29,009 nt of DNA, from contig WLMD01000004.1 of NCBI GenBank assembly GCA_009700405.1, forward strand, positions 1 through 29,009, written 5' to 3'. Below, piece by piece: positions 16,025 to 24,231 of the stretch (position 1 is the stretch's first letter; each line of letters begins with the position of its first letter). Under the pieces are notes generated by a model, which was not told where the DNA came from, searched no databases, and was given only the letters and a program-made list of their open reading frames with translations. A program made the translations under genes and the position numbers. The DNA comes from Actinomycetota bacterium (GTDB taxonomy: Bacteria > Actinomycetota > Actinomycetes > Nanopelagicales > Nanopelagicaceae).

Positions 16025-16363
16025 CTAGATCGCATCAACGCCACGTTCGCCTGTGCGAACGCGTACAACTTGATCAACGGGGGTTGACCACACTTTGCCG
16101 TCACCGATTGATCCAGTGGAGGCCGCCTTAACGATGACGTCAATGACGGATTCGGCGTCAGTGTCATCAACGAGAACTTCTAGTCGAACCTTTGGAATCA
16201 AATCAACGGTGTATTCCGCACCTCGATAAACCTCGGTATGTCCACCTTGGCGACCATAACCGCTTGCTTCCGAGACTGTCATCCCCGTGACACCGTGTGC
16301 CTGCAAAGCACTCTTCACATCATCGAGCTTGAATGGTTTAAGAATTGCTGTAATTAACTTCAT
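16025..16363 (-). CDS. glnK: Nitrogen regulatory protein PII (GlnK type)
   Basis: 112 residues, the standard PII length. MKLITAILKPFKLDDVKSAL is the family N terminus, the T-loop contains Tyr51 (RGAEYTVD), the residue modified by GlnD, and the GDGKVWSTPVDQVVRVRTGERG segment is the conserved ATP/2-oxoglutarate-binding region. The ATG overlaps the amt stop by four bases (ATGA), the usual amt-glnK coupling. GlnK plugs the ammonium channel when nitrogen is sufficient. Together with Amt and GlnD it makes a complete sensing cassette. Confidence 0.97.
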   Translation of the reverse strand: MKLITAILKPFKLDDVKSALQAHGVTGMTVSEASGYGRQGGHTEVYRGAEYTVDLIPKVRLEVLVDDTDAESVIDVIVKAASTGSIGDGKVWSTPVDQVVRVRTGERGVDAI

Positions 16364-17664
16364 GCGGACGCACCTCCTCGTGATGAACTAGCCATTTCAT
16401 AGGCTGATTCTGCATGTTCGTTGAGATCGATACCTTCGAGCTCAGCATCGCGAGTGACTCGGAAGCCAATCGTTCTGTGAATAATGAAGCCAAGAATAAA
16501 TGTGACAACGAAGGAGTAGGCAAGAACAAAAAAAGCACCAAAGGCTTGCTTTCCAAGTAGCGCCGTTCCTCCACCATAAAAGATTCCATCGAGACCAATC
16601 GAGTTCACGGCATGTGAACCAAAGAATCCAATAGAGATGCAACCCCAGAGCCCGCCGATGAGGTGAACACCGACAACATCGAGTGAATCATCAAAGCCCA
16701 ACTTGTATTTGAGTCCAACCGCCATCGAACAGAGCGCACCAGCAATGACGCCGATAACTACAGCGGCCCACGGTGCGACGAATGCACATGCCGGAGTAAT
16801 CGCAACAAGACCCGCAACTGCGCCCGATGCCGCACCTAAAGATGTTGGATGTCCATCGCGAAACTTCTCAACGAGAATCCATCCAAGAAGGGCTCCCGCT
16901 GTTGCAACTTGAGTATTCATAAATGCCAGACCAGCGATTCCATTTGCGGCCAATGCAGATCCGGCATTAAACCCAAACCAGCCAAACCACAATAATCCCG
17001 AACCTAGAAGTACTAACGGAAGAGAGTGTGGGCGCATTGATTCCTTACGCCATCCATGACGTTTCCCAAGGATGAGAGCAAGCGCAAGTCCGGCAGCGCC
17101 AGCATTGATGTGCACCGCTGTTCCTCCAGCAAAATCTTCCAGGCCTTTACCTGCTAAGAATCCAACTCCCGTGACTGTGTCTCCAACTTTGTTCCCAAAT
17201 GCAAATACCCAGTGTGCAACTGGGAAGTACACGATGGTGACCCAGAGACCTACAAATATCGCCCAGGATGTGAACTTGGTGCGATCCGCAATTGCACCAG
17301 AGATCAGGGCGGGAGTAATCACTGCAAACATTAATTGAAAGGCAGCGAAAACCAGAACTGGGATTGGATAAACACCGCCATTGTTTGTTAAATCGTTCAC
17401 GACTCCGCCGAGTCCTGAGAATGAAATTGCTCCATACCATTGTGAATTCGCCTTATAACCGAAAGCCAATTCGAATCCATAGATAACCCACAAAACGCTA
17501 ACGATTCCAATGGTTATCATCGACATCATCATCATATTTAAAACGCTCTTCGTCCGAACCATGCCTCCATAGAAGAAGGCCAGACCCGGAGTCATAAGAA
17601 GTACAAGCGCTGTGCTGGCAAGCATCCACGCGGTATCGCCAGAGTTAAGAACTACTTGATCCAT
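16360..17664 (-). CDS. amt: Ammonium transporter Amt
   Basis: 434 residues with 11 hydrophobic segments, as in AmtB. There is no cleavable signal peptide: the N terminus runs straight into TM1 (TAWMLASTALVLLMTPGL). The twin pore histidines are His185 (GGTAVHINAG) and His334 (DVVGVHLIGGLWG), and the Phe gate region is near 108-113. FGWFGFNAGSA (227-237) is the Amt signature. The cytoplasmic C-terminal tail (ELEGIDLNEHAESAYE) is the conserved GlnK-contact region. It starts the amt-glnK-glnD unit, with a recognisable promoter about 60-90 bases upstream. Confidence 0.96.
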   Translation of the reverse strand: MDQVVLNSGDTAWMLASTALVLLMTPGLAFFYGGMVRTKSVLNMMMMSMITIGIVSVLWVIYGFELAFGYKANSQWYGAISFSGLGGVVNDLTNNGGVYPIPVLVFAAFQLMFAVITPALISGAIADRTKFTSWAIFVGLWVTIVYFPVAHWVFAFGNKVGDTVTGVGFLAGKGLEDFAGGTAVHINAGAAGLALALILGKRHGWRKESMRPHSLPLVLLGSGLLWFGWFGFNAGSALAANGIAGLAFMNTQVATAGALLGWILVEKFRDGHPTSLGAASGAVAGLVAITPACAFVAPWAAVVIGVIAGALCSMAVGLKYKLGFDDSLDVVGVHLIGGLWGCISIGFFGSHAVNSIGLDGIFYGGGTALLGKQAFGAFFVLAYSFVVTFILGFIIHRTIGFRVTRDAELEGIDLNEHAESAYEMASSSRGGASA

Positions 17665-17726
17665 ATTTCACGCGATTTCTCTCGATCTACTCGCCGTTGA
17701 GATGGGCGCAAATATGGACCACGCGC

Positions 17727-17755
17727 ATTAAATAAAAAGGCGAGTTATGTTACAA
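17727..17755 (-). promoter_or_regulatory. Promoter of amt-glnK-glnD
   Basis: On the minus strand, TTGTAA (plus 17750-17755) and TTTAAT (plus 17727-17732) are separated by exactly 17 bases, giving 4/6 and 5/6 matches to the housekeeping -35 and -10 consensus. Transcription would begin near 17720, leaving a leader of about 55 bases before the amt ATG at 17664. Confidence 0.6.
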
Positions 17756-17764
17756 GCGAGTTAC
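17749..17764. promoter_or_regulatory. Candidate nitrogen-regulator (GlnR-like) box overlapping the amt -35
   Basis: GTTAC (17749-17753), six bases, GTTAC (17760-17764). The Streptomyces GlnR site is described as gTnAc-n6-GaAAc. The first half fits, and the second shares G..AC with the same spacing. The element overlaps the proposed -35 hexamer and the ftsY stop codon. The longer GCGAGTTA unit also occurs twice, 16 bases apart. Regulator identity is inferred from the controlled genes only. Confidence 0.4.
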
Positions 17765-18597
17765 AAAAGCCCCTGGATGTAAATTTCAGGATCAAATGGA
17801 GCGAAATCTTTAGCGGACTCCCCCGTGCCGAGGAATTTTATGGGGATATCCAGGCTTTCCTCAATCGCTAATGCGATTCCTCCGCGGGCGCTTCCATCAA
17901 TTTTTGTAAGTATGAGCCCAGTGACATCGACGCTCTCTGCAAAGATTTTTGCCTGCATTAATCCGTTCTGCCCAGTTGTCGCATCAATTACTAAAAGAAC
18001 TTCCTTCACGGGGGCAATCTTTTCAACAACCCGTCGAACTTTTCCAAGCTCTGCCATTAAGTCGTTCTTGTTGTGCAATCGTCCAGCGGTATCGATTACA
18101 AGGTAATCGACATTTCGTGCAACGGCTTGTTGCGTCGCATCAAATGCAACTGATGCGGGATCGGCATTTGCTGCGCCGTGTATGACATCAATTTCTAATC
18201 TTTCGCCCCATGTTTGCAATTGATCAACTGCAGCCGCCCGGAATGTATCGGCCGCCGCAAGGAGAACCTGCGAATCCTCTCGTGCTAACGCTGCTGCCAT
18301 TTTTGCTGCCGACGTTGTTTTGCCCGTCCCGTTGACGCCAACAATGAGAATCACTGTCGGGCCGGTAAGAGCTCTAGCAATCTCTCGCGATTTCTTGGAG
18401 AGTGCGCCATGCAGTGCTGCAACAATTGCCGATTCTGCATTCTCTGCTTTTGCCGATCTCGCTGCTTCAACTATTCTCGACGAAAGTTTTGCGCCAAGAT
18501 CAGCTTCCAGAAGTGCAACCTCTAACTCATCCCAGTCTGCGGCACTGGCATGAGCAGTGCCTTTGATCTTTGATAGTAACTTTCCGAAAAGCCCCAT
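17761..18597 (-). CDS. ftsY: Signal recognition particle receptor FtsY (minimal form)
   Basis: 278 residues, an SRP GTPase lacking the long acidic A domain. It starts with a short amphipathic stretch (MGLFGKLLSKIKG), which is probably the membrane-targeting helix, then the N domain (22-80) and G domain: GVNGTGKTT (87-95), DTFRAAA (117-123), DTAGR (169-173), TKIDG (231-235) and GTGE (257-260). It receives Ffh-bound ribosomes at the membrane. It lies 21 bases after smc. The TAA stop overlaps the candidate nitrogen box of amt. Confidence 0.96.
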   Translation of the reverse strand: MGLFGKLLSKIKGTAHASAADWDELEVALLEADLGAKLSSRIVEAARSAKAENAESAIVAALHGALSKKSREIARALTGPTVILIVGVNGTGKTTSAAKMAAALAREDSQVLLAAADTFRAAAVDQLQTWGERLEIDVIHGAANADPASVAFDATQQAVARNVDYLVIDTAGRLHNKNDLMAELGKVRRVVEKIAPVKEVLLVIDATTGQNGLMQAKIFAESVDVTGLILTKIDGSARGGIALAIEESLDIPIKFLGTGESAKDFAPFDPEIYIQGLL

Positions 18598-18618
18598 GAT
18601 AATTAGGCCCGAACTTCG

Positions 18619-21600
18619 TTATTCGTTGTTAGTCTCGCGAAGGCGCTGTGAAATAACTTCAGTCACACCATCACCGCGCATAGTCACTCCATAGAGTGCA
18701 TCAGCGATTTCCATCGTACGTTTTTGGTGAGTGATGATAATCAACTGTGAATTCTCACGTAGCTCTTCAAGAATTCCTAATAGTCGCCCAAGGTTTACAT
18801 CATCGAGGGCGGCTTCAACTTCATCGAGAACATAGAAAGGACTTGGTCGTGATTTGAAAATAGCGACAAGTAGAGCGATCGCCGTAAGAGATTTCTCTCC
18901 TCCAGAAAGAAGTGAAAGGCGCTTAATACGCTTTCCTGGTGGCCTTGCTTCGACATCAACACCCGAATTAATCGGATCATCTGGCTCAGTGAGGATTAAG
19001 CGACCATCTCCACCTGGGAAGAGGCGCGCAAAAATATCTTCAAAGTGACGAGCTGTTTCGACAAATGCGTCCATAAAGATTTCCTGCACGCGATCATCAA
19101 CCTCTTTAATGATGTCGAGCAAATCTTTCTTGGTGCGCTTGAGGTCCTCAAGTTGCTCAGCAAGGAAGCGCAGGCGCTCCTCAAGAGCGCCGTACTCTTC
19201 AAGTGCCAGCGGATTAATCTTTCCTAGAGTGGCAAGAGAGCGCTCTGTATTGTGGAGTCGCTTTTCTTGCTGGTCACGACGATAAGGAATCAGTTCTGTA
19301 GCAACAATTTGTCCATCTTCGGTCTCCATAAATGTTGGAACATCATTCTCTGGACCGTACTCAGCAATAAGAGTTGCAATATCGATTCCAAGTTCCTCAA
19401 CGGCTTTAAGCTCGAGGGCTTCAATGCGCATTCTTTGTTCTGCGCGAGCAATTTCATCTTGGTGAACAATGGAGGTGAGTTGTTCCATCTCAACTGATAA
19501 TTCGCGAGCACGGGCTCGAACAGTAAGTGTTTCGCCTTCGCGTGCAGCACGAGCTTCTTCTAAGCGACCACGTTCGGTTGCAGCCTTGGCAATGGAACGT
19601 TCAATATGAATAAGGGCTTCATAGGCAGATTCGGCAATCGCTTGAGAGACAACTGCACCTCGAGCACGTGCACCACGTCGAACAACAGCACGCTCTGACG
19701 CTTCTCGTTCGGCAATTGATGCATCCTCTAACGTCTTAGCTCTTGCTGCGAGCGAGTCAACCCGCTCTTCACTTGTGCGTACTGCCAGACGAGCTTCAAC
19801 TTCAACACTGCGAGCGGTAGAAACTTGGGTACGAATCTCCTCCGCCAAAGAATGACTTGGTGGCTCAACATCGCCATGGTGTTGCAATTGATTCTGTGCA
19901 ATTTCAAGTTCACTTTCATCGCGAGTCTTAGCCGATGACGCTTCCTCGATGGATTTATTAAGGCGCTCTACTTCAGCACGAGCTGATTTCGCGTGCTGGC
20001 CAGCAACAGCCAACTGCTCGGTAAGGGCCGCGATACGCGCATCTGACTCATTAAGTTTCCCTAGCGCGCCATCGTGGTCACTTTGACGTGCATCCACAGT
20101 TGATTGCGCGGTAATAATTTCAAATTTCAGGCGATCACACACATGCCCAATGTCGGTAACTTTTTGAGTCAAATCATCAATCAGGGCTTTGATTTCAATC
20201 AGCGACGCTGCAGATTTTGATCCACCTCGTGCACGCGATTGTGTAAAGACATCGCCTTCTTGTGTAACGACAGTTAAATGAGAGTGTTCACGAATAATGC
20301 GCTCGGCTGATCGCGCATCAGATGCGACAACGGTTGTAGAGAGCAATTCTTGCAACAGTGCATCAATCTGCGATGAGCGCATATGCGATGTGAGTGGCGT
20401 TAGGCCAGATGGGATTGATCCAGAATTGACACGAGTGCCAGGTGCAAGAACGAGAAGGTCTGCTTGACCTAAGTTTTCTGATCGAAGTGTGGTGAGGGCG
20501 GTTACTGCGGCAGAAAGGTCTTGTACGACAATTGCATCTGCAAGTGAGCCCAAAGCAGCCGCTGCTGCGCTTTCCCATCCTGCATCAATACTGACAAGAG
20601 AGGCAATGCTTCCTAAAATCTGTAACCCTCGTGAATCATTGAGTAGTGCTGCCGCGCCATCGCGAGTTTGTGAGGTGAGGCGCATCGCTTCTAATTTTGA
20701 TTCAATGGCATTGCGTTCACGATCTGCTGCGCGTTCTTTATCAATTAACTCACTCAGTGTTGCCTTTGCGCTTTCTAGCGCTTTCTTGGCATTTTCAAAT
20801 TGTGAATCTAAGCCGAGTTCGCCTGAATCAGCTGTAGATATTTCTGATTCATAGACTGCGTATTCACGCTGGGCGTTATCAGCACGAGTTTGAGCTTCGT
20901 CACGAGCTTTAGTAAGTCGGCTTATTTCTTCAGAGATTGCACTCAGTCGGGCAGCAAGTGACTTGATATGTCCTTCTTGACGCGCCGTACCTTCGCGTTG
21001 ATCGGCAAGTGCACGAAGAGCCGATGCAACTCGATCCTCTTCGTGTTTAAGATTTGCTTCAGCACTTGCCAATGAAGTTGTTGCCTCTTGCAAAAGAATC
21101 CGTGACTGAATAACGCCTTGGCGAAGTTCTGCCTCTTCTTGGCGAAGTATTGCGGCTTCGCGATCAAGACTCTCGGGATCGCGACCAGCAGTGCGAGCTT
21201 CTTCTGCTTCCTCAGCTAGGAAGCGCGAGCGCTCCTGAGCCAAACTTGCAGTACCGCGAAACTTCTCACGCAATGCATTTAATCGGTAATACGTTTCCTG
21301 TGCGGCAACTAATAATGGATTGTCCGTGGCGGTTTGGGCATCAAGCTCGGTTTCACGGATTCGTGCACGATCTAAATCGGCTTCAACAATTGAACGACGC
21401 TCACGCAGAGCAGTCTCATCCGCAACTTCTGCAGTCACAGTCTTTGTGAGTGAAATCAGATCATCAGCCAGCAAGCGTAACTTTGCATCGCGAAGGTCTG
21501 CTTGAATTGTTGCTGCTTTCTTAGCAACCTCTGCTTGCTTACCCAATGGTCGCAGCTGACGACGAAGTTCTACGGTGAGATCTTGAACGCGAGCTAAGTT

Positions 21601-22158
21601 GGCTTGCATGGAATCAAGTTTGCGAAGGGCCTTCTCTTTACGCTTGCGATGCTTGAGCACGCCTGCTGCTTCTTCAATGAATCCACGTCGCTCTTGTGGG
21701 TTGGCCATCAAGATTGCATCAAGTTGTCCTTGACCAACAATGACGTGCATTTCGCGACCAATGCCGCTATCGCTAAGGAGTTCTTGAATATCAAGCAATC
21801 TGGAAGCGTCACCGTTAATTTGATATTCACTGGTGCCGTTGCGGAAAAGAATGCGAGAAATAGTTACTTCGGTGTAATCAATAGGGAGTGCGCCATCGGT
21901 GTTATCGATTGTTACTGAAACTTCAGCGCGACCCAGTGGTGCGCGACCGCTAGTTCCGGCAAAGATAACGTCTTCCATTTTGCCGCCGCGAAGTGACTTC
22001 GCTCCCTGCTCGCCCATAACCCAGCTCAGGGCATCTACAACGTTTGATTTTCCAGAACCGTTAGGCCCGACCACGCAGGTAATGCCCGGCTCTAGACGTA
22101 GCGTCGTAGATGAGGCAAAGGACTTGAAGCCCTTCAGCGTGATGCTCTTTAAATACAC
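18619..22158 (-). CDS. smc: Chromosome partition protein Smc
   Basis: 1179 residues, full family length. Walker A GPNGSGKSN is at 31-39. The N-terminal coiled coil runs about 165-500, and the globular hinge spans about 500-650 with its glycine-rich region (GDVFTQSRARGGSKS). A second coiled coil follows, and the C-terminal head has LSGGEK (1084-1089), Walker B with Asp1112-Glu1113 (YVLDEVEAALDD) and ITHQKRTM. Smc with ScpAB condenses and segregates the chromosome. The start is GTG at 22156-22158, giving MYLKSITLKGFKSFA, the standard N terminus. It follows rnc by 29 bases. The mutM gene often found between rnc and smc in Actinobacteria is absent. Confidence 0.97.
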   Translation of the reverse strand: MYLKSITLKGFKSFASSTTLRLEPGITCVVGPNGSGKSNVVDALSWVMGEQGAKSLRGGKMEDVIFAGTSGRAPLGRAEVSVTIDNTDGALPIDYTEVTISRILFRNGTSEYQINGDASRLLDIQELLSDSGIGREMHVIVGQGQLDAILMANPQERRGFIEEAAGVLKHRKRKEKALRKLDSMQANLARVQDLTVELRRQLRPLGKQAEVAKKAATIQADLRDAKLRLLADDLISLTKTVTAEVADETALRERRSIVEADLDRARIRETELDAQTATDNPLLVAAQETYYRLNALREKFRGTASLAQERSRFLAEEAEEARTAGRDPESLDREAAILRQEEAELRQGVIQSRILLQEATTSLASAEANLKHEEDRVASALRALADQREGTARQEGHIKSLAARLSAISEEISRLTKARDEAQTRADNAQREYAVYESEISTADSGELGLDSQFENAKKALESAKATLSELIDKERAADRERNAIESKLEAMRLTSQTRDGAAALLNDSRGLQILGSIASLVSIDAGWESAAAAALGSLADAIVVQDLSAAVTALTTLRSENLGQADLLVLAPGTRVNSGSIPSGLTPLTSHMRSSQIDALLQELLSTTVVASDARSAERIIREHSHLTVVTQEGDVFTQSRARGGSKSAASLIEIKALIDDLTQKVTDIGHVCDRLKFEIITAQSTVDARQSDHDGALGKLNESDARIAALTEQLAVAGQHAKSARAEVERLNKSIEEASSAKTRDESELEIAQNQLQHHGDVEPPSHSLAEEIRTQVSTARSVEVEARLAVRTSEERVDSLAARAKTLEDASIAEREASERAVVRRGARARGAVVSQAIAESAYEALIHIERSIAKAATERGRLEEARAAREGETLTVRARARELSVEMEQLTSIVHQDEIARAEQRMRIEALELKAVEELGIDIATLIAEYGPENDVPTFMETEDGQIVATELIPYRRDQQEKRLHNTERSLATLGKINPLALEEYGALEERLRFLAEQLEDLKRTKKDLLDIIKEVDDRVQEIFMDAFVETARHFEDIFARLFPGGDGRLILTEPDDPINSGVDVEARPPGKRIKRLSLLSGGEKSLTAIALLVAIFKSRPSPFYVLDEVEAALDDVNLGRLLGILEELRENSQLIIITHQKRTMEIADALYGVTMRGDGVTEVISQRLRETNNE

Positions 22159-22187
22159 GGGCCAAACCTACCCTAGCGACATGCTCT

Positions 22188-22871
22188 TTAATTCGTGGTG
22201 GGCAGGCTCAAAATCTCATATGCGCGACGGGCAGCCAGCTGTTCGGCTTCCCGCTTGCTTTTCCCATCTCCTTCGGCGATTGCCTCACCCGCAACCATGG
22301 CAACTGCGACAAAACTCTTATCGTGATCTGGCCCGGTCTCAGTGACGAGATATTCAGGGGCGCCTTTACCCTCGGCTGCGGCCAATTCTTGAAGGGCGCT
22401 TTTGCCATCGAGTCCTGCGCCCTTTGCCATTGCATCTTCTAGCGTTGGGCCAATGAGAGTGCTCACAACTGATGAAGCAATAGCCATTCCGGATTCTAAA
22501 TACACAGCGCCAATGAGCGCCTCTAGCGCATCAGCCAATAGTGAATTTTTATCTCTGCCGCCTGTTACTTCTTCGCCTTTACCCAGGCGCATATATTCAC
22601 CGAGATTGAGAGTGCGGGCAATATCTGCAAGGGCGCGCATGTTTACAATTCCAGAACGCAATGGAGATAATCGTGACTCATCAAGATCTGGATAGCGGCG
22701 ATATAACTCTTCAGTGACAATCAAACCTAAAACAGAATCGCCAAGAAATTCAAGGCGTTCGTTTGTTTCTGTTGCACCTGACTCATATGCATGAGAACGA
22801 TGCGTCAACGCTAACTCGAGCAATTGCGGACTTATATCGACGCCTAGTGCTGTAGTGAGCGATGAATACAG
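22188..22871 (-). CDS. rnc: Ribonuclease III, probable CTG start
   Basis: 227 residues if read from CTG at 22869-22871. The catalytic motif NERLEFLGDSVLG has Glu38, Glu41 and Asp45, the second metal site lies in DALEALIGAVYLE, and a C-terminal double-stranded RNA-binding domain (about 155-220, KSALQELAAAEGKGAPEYLV... KSKREAEQLAARRAYEIL) completes it. From the next upstream in-frame stop to TTG at 22821-22823 there is no ATG, GTG or TTG. Starting at that TTG would delete the first helix (SLTTALGVDISPQLL), which aligns with N termini of actinobacterial RNase III. CTG is preceded by GAGGT with a 5-base spacer and lies one base after the rpmF stop. RNase III processes rRNA precursors and double-stranded mRNA regions. 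Confidence 0.93.
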   Translation of the reverse strand: MYSSLTTALGVDISPQLLELALTHRSHAYESGATETNERLEFLGDSVLGLIVTEELYRRYPDLDESRLSPLRSGIVNMRALADIARTLNLGEYMRLGKGEEVTGGRDKNSLLADALEALIGAVYLESGMAIASSVVSTLIGPTLEDAMAKGAGLDGKSALQELAAAEGKGAPEYLVTETGPDHDKSFVAVAMVAGEAIAEGDGKSKREAEQLAARRAYEILSLPTTN

Positions 22872-22872
22872 A

Positions 22873-23046
22873 TCAGACCTCGATTACCTGACGACGGTTG
22901 TACATGCCGCATGTTGGGCAAGCAGTGTGTTGCAATTTTGGTTGCTGGCACTGTGGGCACGCTGCAAGTGCTGCAGCAGTTGTCTTCCACTGGCTACGGC
23001 GGGAACGGGTCTTGGAGCGGGACATCTTTCGCTTTGGTACTGGCAC
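22873..23046 (-). CDS. rpmF: 50S ribosomal protein L32
   Basis: 57 residues, reading MPVPKRKMSRSKTRSRRSQW at the N terminus, then a zinc ribbon with Cys30, Cys33, Cys43 and Cys46 (CPQC...CPTC) and the ending GMYNRRQVIEV. It is therefore the zinc-binding (C+) form of L32. The GTG start at 23044-23046 is backed by AGAGGA six bases upstream. One base separates its TGA from the probable rnc CTG. Genes on both sides match the standard yceD-rpmF-rnc order. Confidence 0.95.
   Translation of the reverse strand: MPVPKRKMSRSKTRSRRSQWKTTAAALAACPQCQQPKLQHTACPTCGMYNRRQVIEV
22877..22881 (-). promoter_or_regulatory. rnc: Ribosome-binding site supporting the rnc CTG start
   Basis: GAGGT on the minus strand, inside the last codons of rpmF, five bases from CTG (22869-22871). 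The alternative TTG at 22821-22823 has no comparable purine tract upstream. Confidence 0.55.
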
Positions 23047-23057
23047 GATCGTTCCTC

Positions 23058-23087
23058 TTTCTTAGTGTTTCTTAGCGTTTCTTAGCG
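23058..23087 (-). repeat. Three 10-bp tandem repeats in the rpmF leader
   Basis: On the plus strand TTTCTTAGTG, TTTCTTAGCG, TTTCTTAGCG follow each other at 23058-23067, 23068-23077 and 23078-23087. In the rpmF mRNA sense this is CGCTAAGAAA repeated, ending directly at the ribosome-binding site. The unit is one helical turn long. Confidence 0.75.
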
Positions 23088-23100
23088 CTTCCGTCTAAAG

Positions 23101-23123
23101 CCCCAAACCCTGCGGGCAAGGGG
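23101..23123 (-). other. Hairpin between DUF177 gene and rpmF
   Basis: CCCC (23101-23104) pairs with GGGG (23120-23123), and inside it CCC-TGC-GGG pairs again, with a 3-base internal loop on each side. In the minus sense it is followed by CTTTAG rather than a long T tract, so it could be a weak terminator after the DUF177 gene or a structured rpmF leader. A possible minus-strand -10, AATACT, lies just upstream near 23129-23134. Confidence 0.45.
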
Positions 23124-23160
23124 TTCAGTATTCCCTATTTAGGCGAATTCTTGAAATCCG

Positions 23161-23736
23161 CTACTCCTGCTCCGTTAACCCCTGGAGCGAGGCCCATCGT
23201 GGGTCAATGACCTCATGGCCATGATCTGAGGCTAGAAGGCTCCATTTCACGCCGCATCCAGGGCATAACCCCGGACAATCTTCTGTGCAAAGCGGGTTTA
23301 TTGGAAGGTCCAAGACAATCGCATCTCTAATTGGAGCCTCTAGGTCGAGAACATCGCCATCCATCATTAGCTCATCATCTTCATCTAAATCATCATTTTC
23401 TTCGCGGGCACGTTTGCGTTGCGCTTTAGTGTGAGCCTTCTCTGGCTCGTAGCGATACAACTCTTGAAATGCTCGATCTACTTCTATCTCTACTACCTCA
23501 AGACAGCGCATGCATTCGCCCTTTGCAATCGCATTTACTTGAGCACTTACAAGGACACCTTGAGTCACAGATTCAAGGCGAAGATCAACATGTATGTCTT
23601 CGCCAGGTTGAACTGCAATGACATCAATCCCAACTCTCTCGGGGGCTGGGATGTCAAAGAAATATTCTTTCATCTCACCTGCACGCCGCGGAAGGTCGTG
23701 TGTGTTGAGAAGATAAACCTGCGAGGGGCGTGTCAT
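23161..23736 (-). CDS. yceD: DUF177/YceD-family zinc-ribbon-like protein
   Basis: 191 residues. The DUF177 core carries a first Cys pair CMRC (75-78) and a second set CTEDCPGLCPGCG (150-162: Cys150, 154, 158, 161), the pattern of actinobacterial YceD. Between them lies a strongly basic patch (KAQRKRARE, about 104-112) followed by a run of Asp/Glu (113-128). The family is linked to 23S rRNA accumulation in plants and bacteria and almost always precedes rpmF. The ATG at 23734-23736 is 12 bases after the DivIVA-like gene stop, without an evident ribosome-binding site. Confidence 0.9.
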   Translation of the reverse strand: MTRPSQVYLLNTHDLPRRAGEMKEYFFDIPAPERVGIDVIAVQPGEDIHVDLRLESVTQGVLVSAQVNAIAKGECMRCLEVVEIEVDRAFQELYRYEPEKAHTKAQRKRAREENDDLDEDDELMMDGDVLDLEAPIRDAIVLDLPINPLCTEDCPGLCPGCGVKWSLLASDHGHEVIDPRWASLQGLTEQE

Positions 23737-23748
23737 GGAAAATATAAA

Positions 23749-24231
23749 CTATTTATCTGCGGCTAATTGAGAAAGCACATCATTGTCGTGGGCACCGGCT
23801 AAACGCTCGCGTCCACGAGAAACAGCATCCATTGTCTTATTGAGAATGACCTCTAAAGTGGCTAGTCGAGAATCAATGTACTCCTCAACTTCTTGGCGTT
23901 CGTTCTCTGCAATCGCTCGCGCTTCAACAAGAATTCTCATGGATTCATCACGGGCAGATTGCACAATGGAAGTTTGCTCAACCATGCGCGCAACTTCTTC
24001 TCGGGCCATTGCTATTAATTGTTCGGCGCTACCACGGCCCTCTTCCAAAATTGCATCACGCGTGAGCAATAAGTTTTGGGCTTGTGCAAAATCTTGAGGC
24101 AAAGCGTTCTTGGCATCATCAAGTATTTCCAAAAGTTCGCTTCGGTGAACAACACACGACGCAGATAGTGGGACGCTTCGGGCTTCTTCGACCATAGTGA
24201 TTGCTGAAATGAGTTTCTCGATGGAATCCAT
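23749..24231 (-). CDS. DivIVA-like coiled-coil protein
   Basis: 160 residues, nearly all helical. Starting at residue 1 it reads MDSIEKLISAITMVEEARSV, a conserved N terminus of the actinobacterial family next to yceD (Mycobacterium tuberculosis Rv2927c type). A glycine/proline-containing turn near 40-45 separates it from a long coiled coil (about 50-145) rich in Glu, Arg and Ala. Such proteins are annotated as DivIVA- or ATP-synthase-b-like and may act at the cell pole or septum, but function is unproven. AGGAGGT (plus 24241-24247) nine bases before the ATG is the best ribosome-binding site in the window. The coaD stop abuts the ATG. Confidence 0.82.
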   Translation of the reverse strand: MDSIEKLISAITMVEEARSVPLSASCVVHRSELLEILDDAKNALPQDFAQAQNLLLTRDAILEEGRGSAEQLIAMAREEVARMVEQTSIVQSARDESMRILVEARAIAENERQEVEEYIDSRLATLEVILNKTMDAVSRGRERLAGAHDNDVLSQLAADK

